From: Coprinopsis marcescibilis | Taxonomy: Eukaryota; Basidiomycota; Agaricomycetes; Agaricales; Psathyrellaceae | DNA length: 64,000 bases | NCBI GenBank assembly: GCA_004369085.1 | Contig: ML210245.1 | Span: forward strand, 31,045-95,044 | Direction: 5' to 3' | Shown here: in pieces, positions 54,988 through 64,000 of the stretch | Layout of the letters: every line of letters begins with the position of its first letter | How positions within the stretch are numbered: the stretch's first letter is position 1 | The notes under the pieces: generated by a model | Told to the model about the DNA's origin: nothing | Seen by the model: only the letters and a program-made list of their open reading frames with translations | Databases searched by the model: none | Program-made: the position numbers and the translations under genes

Positions 54988-56437
54988 ATGCACCGACCAT
55001 CCACAACGTCGACTGGGGCGGTGTGCAGGGCGGCAGCACGTCAGCGGAGCAAGCAGCAGACACAGGATGCGCACACGGGGGTGCCGTTCAGCAATGAAGG
55101 ACGGGCTATAATGCTCAAGAGTGTCGACGTGCTTGCCAACGCAGTCAGCGTAACACTCGGTCCAAAAGGTCAGTTCACTTTCATCTGCAGCGAACATGTC
55201 TAATTCGCGTCTAGGTCTCTAGCAATCATACGGTGGTCCCAAAATCACCAAAGGTAACTGCCAGACTTTTATGATGCCAGTCACACTAATAGAACGTATA
55301 TAGGGGACCCTCACGACCACCTCGGAAATCGCCCAAGTCGTCACCATCTGCAAACAGTGACGTGGACATCAAAAACCTCATCGCCCAGGCTATGGAAAAG
55401 GTTGGAAAGGAGGGGGCCATCACCATAAAGGAAGGCCGCACCATCGAGGACGAGATCGAGATTACAGACGGCATGCTTCGACCGGGGCTACATCTCGCCC
55501 TACTTTATTACGGGCGTCAAGACGCAAAAGGTCGAATTCGAGCAACCGCCAATCGAGAAGAAGATCACCCTGCTGCAGGATATCCTCCCCTCTCTCGAAG
55601 CCTCCGCACAAGCGCGCCGCCCGCCCAACAAGCTGCGCGTGCAGCTCAGCGTAGCAGACGTCAAGACCCCCGGATTCCGCGACAACCGCAAGAGAATCCT
55701 CGGCGACCTTCATCCTCACCGGGCACCATATTCACGGACGAGCTCGAGGTCGAACGCGCTACCCTCGACATGCTCGGCAGCACCGGCAGAATCACGATCA
55801 CCAAGGACGCTATTTCTGCGCGGGGCGAGTGGATCCGGAGTGTCCTGAACGACGTTACGACGAGCCAGTATGACAAGTCGAAGCTCCATGAATGACTCGC
55901 CAAGCTTAGCGGGGGTGTGGTGGTCATAAAGGTCGGAGGTGCACGTGAAGTCGAAGTGGGCGAGAAGAAGGACATGCACGACGACGCGCTCAATGCTACA
56001 CGTGCTTCAGTCGAAGAGGGTATCATACCCGGTGGAGGCGTCGCCCTGCTCAAAGCTTTGCTGCAACTGGCCACCACCAGCCCCAGCGCCTCAGACAGCA
56101 GCACCTCCTCTACATCCCCCACCGCGCCTCTAATCCTCACCGCCAATTTCGACCAAGAATTCGGCGTAGCCATCGTCGGACGTGCGATCATAACCCCCAT
56201 CCGCACCGTCCTCGCCAACGCGGGCGAAGAGAGCAGCGTCATCGTCGGTGCGCTCCTCACGACCTATGCATCCGAGGGTACGATACGGCGAAAGGCGAGT
56301 ATGTGGATATGGTTAAGCGGGGGACTGTTGATCCTTTGAAGGTGGTGAGGACTGCGTTGGTGGATTCGGCGGGTGTTGCGAGTTTGCCGACGACGAGTGA
56401 GGCGTGTGTGGTGGACGTTGTAGAGGAAATTGAATAG
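54988..56437 (+). pseudogene. hsp60 (mitochondrial chaperonin) pseudogene, copy A
   Basis: From ATG 54988 a presequence-like start (MHRPSTTSTGAVCRAAARQR) is followed by [28 protein letters not shown], then a deletion that removes about 100 residues (from GPKITK to TTTSEIAQ). Later segments [86 protein letters not shown] and [20 protein letters not shown] are chaperonin, but they fall in several frames with stops, for example TGA in the middle of the KLHE-LAKLSGG segment (near 55892). Ancestral intron sites remain, so this arose by DNA duplication, not retroposition. No functional chaperonin can be made; the real hsp60 must be elsewhere. Confidence 0.85.
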
Positions 56438-57123
56438 GGTCTTGATTGTGAGCGATTCAACTCGTAAATGACGATTCAGCGTCGTGCTTGCCAGTTGATC
56501 ATTTTACAGCTACACTGGATACTGACATCGTCCATCCGACTAAGAGCAACGACGGACACGCGGCGACAGCCTTTTACAGGCGTACAGAACTCGATAGTTA
56601 ACACCCACGGATCGGGCTCCACGGGCGTTATCAGTGCACTGCGAACAGATCGGCAGTGTGATTAATGATCTTGCGACGAAGTCGTTATCGAACGCGCTCG
56701 TCGTAGGATCATCAAGCACAGCTGCGGGGACGAAAATTGGAAAAGGTGTACGCCGGCGGTGGAGTAGCTAACCGACAGTCTGGGATGGGCGCGCTGGGGG
56801 GCATGTTGTAACTTGTACAAGATACACTATTAGTTGTGGAATCCCATAGCCATAATCAACAACTGTCCTTCAGGCATGAGGGTGTGCTCGACTGTCATCC
56901 CTGGGGTGAACCCTGCATTGCGCCGTCAACCGATGATTTTACAACCCTAATGCCACCACTGTTGTGGGTTTCATAGAGTCCAATACTACACTTGCTCCAG
57001 AGGGGGTCGACATTCCCATACAATTGGAACTGAAGGTAGTTGGACGGGGTGGAAGGAGTACGGGCGGATGGCGATGTTGACGTTGGTACCACTTCTTTAT
57101 GAGGTCGCCGACGGAGATTGTAC
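56438..57123. other. flank of hsp60 copy A
   Basis: Holds the 3' flank of copy A (56490-56600) that is also found, interrupted by transposons, after copy B. The rest, up to the 3' end of the caspase-like locus, has no supported gene. Confidence 0.6.
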
Positions 57124-58268
57124 CTAAAAAGGGCGATGGATTCCAAGATCGACGCCATCTGCGTATCGAAACAGAACACCGGGACCTATCCCGTGTATCT
57201 CCCCGGCCGCGACTTCAAACTGTCCCTCCCCTAGCACCTCCAACTCGAAGACCTTCTTGTCCACATCGATATCGTTTGGCATGAACAGAATTGTCCGTGG
57301 ATTGCCGAGGACGACCGGGGTCTGGTCGATAGCCTTGATCTCGCTGAGCTTGGCTGCGATTTCGGCAATAGTCCTAGTCGTACCACTCGTTTGTCTGAGA
57401 ACTTTGACGAGAGATTCTGTGAACCAGCCATCACGAGCGCGTTCTCTCGGATCGCATGCAGCGAGTAGAGTTGAGTACTCGTACGTCCTATCTCTTCCAA
57501 GAATGCCGCCGAATGAAGGGGGCTCGTCTATCTGCCATATATCGCTGTCAATGTCGAATGGGAAGGGGACTCTGTCGTCGCGGGTGGCAGTTCTGGCCCT
57601 AAACTTTGAAAACATGGCTTCATCCTCCTTTCCTCTTATTACTCCAGAATGGCATGAGTCGATGATCACAGTCTGACAACGCTTATCAGGACAACAGGAC
57701 AGGGTGAACGAAGGAAGAAATACCTTTGATGTTCCTTCTGCCTTTCATCTCCAGTCGCTTCAAAAGCTTCCACATGGTCACATCCGGAATGCACCTAATC
57801 ATATCTTGCGTGACTGGGTGCAATGTCTTCTCGTCAGAGGGACGAAGGCTTTCGATGTGCCCATCACTCGAATTCGTCTCCCATCCCTGAGGTCCCATGA
57901 CCCGTGTTCCATGTCCGGCAAAGTAGAACACAATGGGATCGTCTGGTTTGATATCAGGGTTGTTGATTAGGTGCGTTTTGAAGGTTGAGAGGATGGCGCT
58001 CCGCGTGGCTGCTTTTCCGTGAGAGTGATGATGCTCGGGGAAGGTGTGAATCCTTTTGGATCAAGCACAGTGGTATCGACGACACTGAATGTGGACTTCA
58101 GGTAATCAAGGATGATGTTGGAGTCGGAAACGCAATGTCTGAGGTTCCTGATTTGCGAAGATTGGTACTGTGAGAGTGGTTGGACATGAGCTCGGTGTCT
58201 ATGAATCAAGCAGAATTGTGTATACTGTGTTGATAGCCACGATCAGAGCGAAAAGTCGAGCATCATTT
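57124..58268 (-). pseudogene. C14 caspase-like (metacaspase-type) gene, apparently frame-damaged
   Basis: Minus-strand exons show a caspase p20 fold: LFALIVAINT (58268-58226), joined by a clean intron to YQSSQIRNLRHCVSDSNIIL (from 58167), then AATRSAILSTFKTHLINNPD, VFYFAGHGTRVMGPQGWETN (catalytic His), and VIIDSCHSGVIRGKEDEAM (catalytic Cys), STLLAACDPRERARDGWFTE and NPRTILFMPNDIDVDKKVFE. Two joins do not work in frame: one near 58040 (before AATRSA) and one near 57670-57720 (before VIIDSCHSG). They may be single-base indels or splices I failed to find, so pseudogene status is likely but not certain. It lies inverted between the two hsp60 relics. The N-terminal exon(s) upstream of 58268 were not identified. 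Confidence 0.62.
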
Positions 58269-58392
58269 CTGAAATAGTCAATCAATTCAGCGAATCCCCA
58301 ATTCTACAAGGGTCGACACATTCACTGAGACATATCGCACACGGTGGGAGAGTTAGCGATAGAGGCCCTTGCTTTAGGCAAGGGACCCTTTC

Positions 58393-59193
58393 GACGTGCT
58401 TGCCAACGCCATCAGCGTAACGCTCGGGCCAAAAGGTCTGTCCGCTTTTACCTGCAGCTGCCAGCGCACATGTCTAACCCGCGTCTAGGTCGCAACGTCA
58501 TCATCGAGCAACCATACAGCGGCCCCAAAATCACCAAAGGTCCGTGCCAGACTTTTCTATTGCCTAATACTAACAGAACATGTATAGATGGTGTCACAGT
58601 GGCAAAGTCCATTGCTCTGAAGGACAAATTCGAAAACCTTGGTGCCCGGTATGTCTTCCCACCGTTCCCCTCTTTATCCCACCAACATTCCAGCAGCCTC
58701 ATCGAAGACGTCGCATCCAAAACAAACGAAGTCGCATGAGACGGCGCCACAGTCCTCGCACGGGCAATCTACAGCGAAGGCGTGAAAACCGTCGCAGCCG
58801 GTTGCAACCCCATGGACCTCCGCCGCGGCTCACAGGCAACCGTCGACCGCGTCGTCGCCTTCCTCCCTCGCACACCAAAACCGTCACGACCACCTCAGAA
58901 ATTGCCCAAGTCGCTACCATCTCCGCAAACGGCGACGTGCATGAGATCGAGATCACAGAAGGCATGCTCTTTGCCTTACTTTATCACGGACGTCCAGGCG
59001 CAAAAGGTCGAATTCGAGAAACCGTTAATCTTGCTGGAGCCTGAGCGAGAAGAAGATCAGCCTGTTGCAGGACATCCTCCCTCCCTCGAAGCTGCCGCCC
59101 GCTGCTCATCATCGCAGAGGACATTGACTGCGAAGCCCTCGCAGCCTGTATCCTCGATTCCTCAACAAGCGGCGCGGGCAGCTCAGCTTAGCA

Positions 59194-59225
<32 letters not shown>

Positions 59226-59888
59226 CAGGAGCATCCTCGGCGACCGCCATCATCACCGCGGCACCGTCTTCACGGACGAGCTCGAGGTCAAGCTCGACCT
59301 GAACGATGCTACGACGAGCGAGTACGACAAATTCAAGCTGCAGAAACGACTTGCGAAGCTCAGCGGGGGTGTGGCGGTCATCAAAGTTGGGGGGTGCGAG
59401 TGAAGTCGAAGTGGGTCAGAATAAGGAAAGGTACGATGATGCGTTCGACGCTACGAGTGCCGCAGCCGAAGGAGGTATCCTACCCTGTGGCGGCATCACC
59501 TATCTCAAGGCTTCCCTCCAACTGGCGGCCACCCGCCCAAGCGCCTCGGCCTCATCGACCCTCTCCCCTACATCACCCAACACGCCTCTAATCCCCACCC
59601 CCAACTTTGACCAAAAACTCGGTGTGGCCACCCCTATCCGCACCATCCTCGGCAACGCGGGCGAAGAGAGCAGCGTCATCATCGGTGCGCTCCTCACGAC
59701 CTATGCATCGGAAGACAAATTTAGGTGGGGCTATGATGCGGCGAAGGGCGAGCATGTGGATATGGTTGAGAGGGGGATTGTGCCGCTCAAAGGTTGTGAG
59801 GTCTGCGTTGGTTGATGCGGCAGGTGTTACGAGTTGGTTGACGACGAGTGAGGCGTGTGTGGTGGAGGTTGTGGAGAAAGCTGGGTAA
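58393..59888 (+). pseudogene. hsp60 (mitochondrial chaperonin) pseudogene, copy B
   Basis: Homology starts abruptly inside [15 protein letters not shown] (58393), so the presequence and first exon part are missing. Intron sites are retained (GTCTGT...CTAG, GTCCGT...ATAG, GTATGT...CCAG). It keeps [46 protein letters not shown] followed by TGA (58737-58739), and [20 protein letters not shown], the stretch deleted in copy A. It lacks the [17 protein letters not shown] region that copy A keeps. Frameshifts near 58866, 59000 and 59400 scatter the rest ([36 protein letters not shown]). Same strand as copy A; 3' flank homologous to that of copy A. Confidence 0.85.
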
Positions 59889-59982
59889 GGTATCGTCGAC
59901 TTGTAAGGCGTAGACCGAACCATTCGGCACCGTGCTTGTAAGTCCAACACCATTTCACAGGCTATATTGGATGGTGGAGATT

Positions 59983-60102
59983 AGTCGCGCTCAAAGCTGA
60001 GCTGCAACTTCCGCAGCTGCAGCTGCAGGTGGCAGTGCTCCTGCCTAAAACGGAAGCCGCGAGCGATTTTTGAAGTCCGCTCGCGGCCGCGGTCGCGGGT
60101 GT
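59983..60102 (+). repeat. left inverted repeat of the Harbinger element
   Basis: Begins AGTCGCGCTCAAAGCTGAGC; contains GCAGCTGCAGCTGCAGG and a CpG-rich inner end. Mirrors 60851-60970. Confidence 0.9.
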
Positions 60103-60161
60103 CGCCGTAGATTATCATTGATAGCGAATTTCATCGTTTTTCCTGTCACACTTCCCCAGAC

Positions 60162-60721
60162 ATGGCCTCTAATATGCGCCCAAGTACTAGAGAGGAGATT
60201 GTTGAAGCATATCTCACCAATACTCTTACACGGATGGCACTCCTGCACAAAATCTCGAAGAAGCATGCATTCAAATGGCAATTGACACTGCAACAGTTCT
60301 TTCTGCATATGAAACGCGATACATCAATGGCCGTCACCACCAAGTCCCCAAGGCAGGAAATCTTCATCTTGCATGGGAATATCTCAAGAATCCCAATGAC
60401 CACCGCCGCTTTCTCAACATGCTTCGTCTTCCACCACTCTCATTTCAAACGCTTCTTCATCTTATCGAAAATCACACCATCTTTCAAAGCGGCACCAACA
60501 ACTCGCAAGCACCAGTTGAGGATCAGCTTGCTGTTACCCTCTACAGGATGGGGAGAAGTGGGAACTCAACATCAGTTGAGGATGTGGCACGGATGGCAGG
60601 GGTCTCAGTTGGTTCTGTTGCTTCCAAAGAACATAGGACTGTTGTTAGGCTTCTCCATTTCCATTATCAAGTCCCAAATAAGTTTGTTGTCATTTTGGGA
60701 CCATTTGATTGTTGCAAGTGA
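60162..60721 (+). pseudogene. truncated Harbinger transposase reading frames
   Basis: Two overlapping frames (60162-60300 and 60275-60721) together cover the N-terminal ~190 residues of a Harbinger-like transposase; joining them needs a frame change near 60280, perhaps a lost intron or an indel. The second frame ends 10-20 residues after the HTH segment, before any DDE motif. Confidence 0.7.
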
Positions 60722-60850
60722 AGCAGTGTTGTTGTCAGGTTGTGAAGCCATTTATGTGTATGTATGTAGATATTCGATAGGTAATATGAGGTGTGTGCAA
60801 AGATAGAAGCGACGAAAGATGACAGCAGGACAAAAATAGCAAGAACACCA

Positions 60851-60970
60851 ACACCCGCGACCGCGGCCGTGAGCAGACTTCAAAAATCGCTCGTGGCTTC
60901 CGTTTTAGGCAGGAGCACTGCCACCTGCAGCTGCAGCTGCGGAAGTTGCAGCTCAGCTTTGAGCGCAACT
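60851..60970 (-). repeat. right inverted repeat of the Harbinger element
   Basis: Reverse complement of 59983-60102 with about six mismatches, mostly C-to-T or G-to-A type differences at CpG sites. Confidence 0.9.
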
Positions 60971-61019
60971 ATTGTGCATCTGACTAATAACACCGACAGC
61001 CTTTTACAGACGTACAGCA

Positions 61020-61329
61020 TGTTGAAAGAAGAAGTTAGGGGCTTTCGACCATTAGAGGCGAAGTCCCCGGTATGGCTTTATATTCTCACTTGACATTTAT
61101 TTACACATTCTCTATTTACTCACAATTTTCACTTCCTCCCTCTCTCTAGTTGCAACCATCACTAGAGAGAGTGAGTACTTTCTATTCTCTCATTATTCGA
61201 CTAGAGTATTTACCATTATCTAGTCTCATCGATATATTCTTAGGTAGGAGACTACTCTAGTTGCAACCATCACTAGAGAGATCTCATCGGTATATTATTA
61301 GATACATACTCGTAACCTATATATTTACA
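61020..61329 (+). repeat. 5' long terminal repeat of a Ty1/Copia element
   Basis: Starts TGTTGAAAG and ends TTACA (TG...CA ends), about 310 bp, directly before the gag start. The left boundary is supported by comparison with the flank of hsp60 copy A, whose homology stops at the same point (after GTACAG). Inside, CTCTAGTTGCAACCATCACT occurs twice (61146 and 61256 region). A Met-tRNA-type primer site cannot be clearly read; GGTTATGGGCTCTGATAG follows the LTR. Confidence 0.7.
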
Positions 61330-61334
61330 AGGTT

Positions 61335-64000
61335 ATGGGCTCTGATAGCGCAGACACAACAATCAAGGTTACCAAGTTCCTTCGCCTCAAGGAGGTCGGC
61401 TCCAATTGGCTAACGTAACATGATCAAACGATGCACTACTTCGATGAGAAGGGGCTGTATCGCCACATGCGTGGTTCTGCCAAGATGCCAGAGGAGTTGA
61501 TCATCCATGAGGGAAGGTTTTACAACCCCTCCGACATCAACTACATTCTTCCCCTTTCCGATTCCGAAATCAACGAGCGCGAGAATGCTGTTCTTGCTTT
61601 TCGCAAACTCGAAGGTGCCGGAAACGCTATCCTCGATGCCACGCTACCACCATCCATTTACTGGCAAATTCATCCCCTCAAGAGTCTCGCCGAGAAGTGG
61701 AGCAAGTTATGCCAAATTTTCGAGCATCGTGGTGACACCGTTCAAGAGGACCTGTACTCCCGAATCCAGAACTGCAAGTATAAAGGCGGTTCCATGCGCG
61801 CACACCTGTCCTACATGTCTGAACTCCGTGATCAGCTCATCCAGAATGACTACGAGATCACCGACGCCAACTTCCGTCTGCACATCACCAACTCGTTCAA
61901 GCCTGACTGGCCCGAATGGACCAATTTCCTCGCGGCTTTGCGTGTGGTTGGACGTCATGGCATCAAGCTCACTGCCGAGGATCTCATTGATGAGCTCAAC
62001 ACGGAAGCCGAAATGCGCATGGGGGCGGACGCAAATGCCCCGGCCAAGGGCGGATCCAATCCGTCCGCCTTGGCAACATTTAGGCCCACTAACGGCGGCA
62101 AGAAGGATGGAGGGAAGAAGAACCATGGTCCTCGCATCTGCGAGAACTGCAAGTTACATGGTCATTCGAAGGAGCGCTGCTATGCAGCTGGAGGAGGTTT
62201 GGCCGACCAGGCCCCGGAGTGGTGGAAGTTGAAGAATGCCGAGCGGATGAAGAACACTAGCAGGAACTCCAACATGTCCAATACCGCCGCCGTTGTTCAC
62301 ACTTCAAACGCTGTCAAATCACCCTCGAAACCAGCACACTACTCCATCGTCACTACTACCACCTACAAACGTCCAATTTTTGCACCGGCCTTCGCTATGT
62401 CCGCTCAAGCTACCCGATATGCTGGCGTCATTCTTGACTGTGGCGCTAGTGACCACTTTTCGCCCTGCCGCTCGGAATTTACAAGCTTTACCAGCTTCAG
62501 CACACAGACGGCACTCGCAGACGGAACTGTCGTCTCGGTATGTGGCAAGGGCAACATCGATATACAATTCCCCATGGGTGACGGTGTCGAACCCACCCTT
62601 GTAACCCTCACAAACGTCTTATACGTACCGTCATTCGCATTCACCCTCATCTCAATTCCTCGCATGGATGCTGCTGGATTTGAAGTGTCTATGTCTGGAG
62701 GGGTGGCTAAAGTGCGAGCCCCAGACAGCAATATCATAGGGCGCATTCCGTTGGTACAGGGTCTCTATCGTGTTACTGACCCTAGCACTAGCACTGCATC
62801 CACTGTACATCATGCCAACTACTCCAATACGATGTCGCTCGAAACCTTTCACATCTTGATGGGGCACAGGGGGTACGACGATCTGCGAAAGATGATCAAA
62901 GAGGGTATGGTAAAGGGAATACGGTTTACAGACCTCAAGACTCCACGCGTATGCCAGGTCTGTGTTATGACCAGACCCGTCAGGAAACCCTTCCCAGGGA
63001 GTGATTCCCCCAAGCCCGTCTCGTACGGGGAGAAGATATGTTCCGACGTATGGGGTCCTGCAACGGTCCAATCCATTGGCAGCAACCGCTACTTCGCGAT
63101 ATTCCAAGATCGCTTCTCGCACGAGGAACGAATCTATTTCCTCCGTCACAAGTCTGAGACGTTTACGGCCTACAAGAACTATGAAGCATGGGTCAATGTT
63201 CAACAAGGAGCTATCGTGAAGGAGCTACGCACCGATCGTGGTGGCGAGTATTTGAGTAAAGCATTCACGGATCACCTCAAGAGCAGAGGTACAGTCTGGA
63301 AGCTGACCACTCATGATTCGCCCCAAACCAATGGTGGTGCAGAGAATGCAATGTGGGTCCATGCTGCAACCGCACGCGCTCTGCTCGTCGAATCCGGGCT
63401 TCCTACTCGTCTCTGGGCTGAGGCTATGCGCTTCAGCGTCTGGCTTCACAATCGATCGTTCACCACAGCCGTCGAGGACAAATCCAAGACTCCCATTGAG
63501 CTGGCAACTGGCAGTATCCCTGATTTGTCGTTGCTAAGCACCTGGGGCACCAAGATCTTAGTCAAGGACCTCAAGGCTGGGAAGCTGGGCGTACGTACTG
63601 TGGAAGGGCGCTACCTCGGTCCAGATGAAGAGTCGTGGGGTGTGAGAGTGTACTGGCCCAAGAAGGGAACCGTCACTGTCGAACGTGAGTTCTATTTTGA
63701 TGTCCCTGAGGCGCCAGCTGTTCCGAGTGAGGGGGATTTTGATGAATCTGATGACCATGTCTATCATGTCACTAACGAAACAACTGTGGCAAAAGAAAGT
63801 CAACTCCACTTCCCTCAGGAGGATAACGACGACGAAGATGAAGCACCCACATCCGACGAAAGCAATCAATCCGATGACGAGGTTGAGAAGCAACTTCTGG
63901 ACGTTGAGGAGGAGGAACCTCTCCAAGTCGAAGAGCAACCAACTCTTGACGCACCAGACAGCCCTGCCATCCTTCAGGAGCCCGAACAGAACATGCCAGG
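61335..64000 (+). CDS. Ty1/Copia gag-pol polyprotein (partial, early nonsense codon)
   Basis: One frame from ATG 61335 runs to the window end except for TAA at 61416-61418, 27 codons in. Domains in order: gag (61430-62080, with WQIHPLKSLAEKWSKLCQIF), zinc knuckle CENCKLHGHSKERC (CX2CX4HX4C), protease with ILDCGASDHF (DCGA instead of the usual DSGA), pre-integrase (FHILMGHRGY ... CQVC), and integrase core with Asp in SDVWGP, Asp in LRTDRGGEY and Glu in TNGGAENAM. The window ends in the acidic linker after integrase, before reverse transcriptase. Apart from the stop, the coding text is intact, so insertion is recent or the stop is suppressed; an alternative start at ATG 61431 would skip the stop. 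Confidence 0.85.

Larger units (their letters stand above)
59983..60970 (+). mobile_element. PIF/Harbinger-type deletion derivative (988 bp)
   Basis: Flanked by inverted repeats of 120 bp each (59983-60102 and 60851-60970), about 95% identical, and by a 3-bp direct ATT duplication (59980-59982 and 60971-60973), as expected for this superfamily's 3-bp target sites. The interior keeps only the start of a transposase: YINGRHHQVPKAGNLHLAWE, FQTLLHLIENHTIFQSG, APVEDQLAVTLYRMGRSGN and EDVARMAGVSVGSVA, the N-terminal helical/HTH part typical of fungal Harbinger transposases. The DDE catalytic region is absent, so it is non-autonomous. Confidence 0.85.

Noticed and set aside
54988..56437. Functional second hsp60
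   Set aside because: About 100 residues are missing and several stops and frameshifts interrupt the frame.
61507..62232. 241-codon frame starting inside the Copia gag region
   Set aside because: The overlapping frame from 61335 carries the gag, zinc knuckle and protease motifs; this one is a shadow with Arg/Ser/Pro-rich composition.

Overview
The window looks like chromosomal DNA of a filamentous basidiomycete. Genes are split by many short introns (about 50-65 nt, nearly all GT-AG), a tRNA-Glu gene carries an intron, and there are fungal families such as Delta12 desaturases, cupredoxin/GPI proteins, GH16 glucanase, BTB proteins, DUF7730-like proteins and TPR-CHAT proteins, plus PIF/Harbinger and Ty1/Copia elements. 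The gene mix recalls Agaricomycetes of the Rhizoctonia/Ceratobasidium type; that assignment is inference, not proof. One assembly gap (25 N) lies at 36652-36676.

Layout. 1-5.7 kb: a tandem pair of eight-exon fatty-acid desaturase genes (+). 6.3 kb: a tiny three-exon gene for cytochrome c oxidase subunit VIIc (-). 7.2-31.1 kb: a dispersed family of single-pass membrane proteins (four loci on -, two on +, one orphan fragment). Each has a shared ectodomain, a phase-1 intron at the same codon, a glycine-rich membrane segment and a variable tail; two tails end in PPxY motifs and one member has an in-frame stop. Between them lie a Cys-motif protein (14.6-15.8 kb), a seven-TM protein (17.0-18.3 kb), two TATA-driven acidic/low-complexity proteins (20.8 and 22.6 kb), a mitochondrial cyclophilin (23.5 kb), a double-cupredoxin surface protein (26.5 kb) and a small unknown protein (28.4-28.9 kb). 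31.7-40 kb: a GH16 glucanase-like gene with an unresolved middle, two DUF7730-like paralogs flanking an inverted-repeat element that holds the assembly gap, and a BTB protein. 40.6-46 kb: an intron-bearing tRNA-Glu, three tRNA-like relics, an acidic repeat-rich secreted protein and two tandemly duplicated secreted proteins. 46.3-49.1 kb: a 14-exon aldo/keto reductase with a 15-nt micro-exon.

50.8-64 kb is the most unusual part. A small protein gene is followed almost immediately by a TPR-CHAT gene, a fusion of a repeat sensor and a caspase-like protease, whose eight 135-bp repeat units are nearly identical. Next come two hsp60 pseudogenes in direct orientation that bracket an inverted, apparently frame-damaged caspase (C14) gene. 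The hsp60 copies have lost different segments. Their shared 3' flank is uninterrupted in copy A but broken in copy B by a PIF/Harbinger deletion derivative (120-bp inverted repeats, ATT target duplication) and then by a Copia element running off the window. Two caspase-fold proteases beside duplicated chaperonin relics and young transposons is the best candidate here for an undescribed or fast-evolving system, perhaps in non-self recognition or regulated cell death. That function is inferred from family knowledge only.
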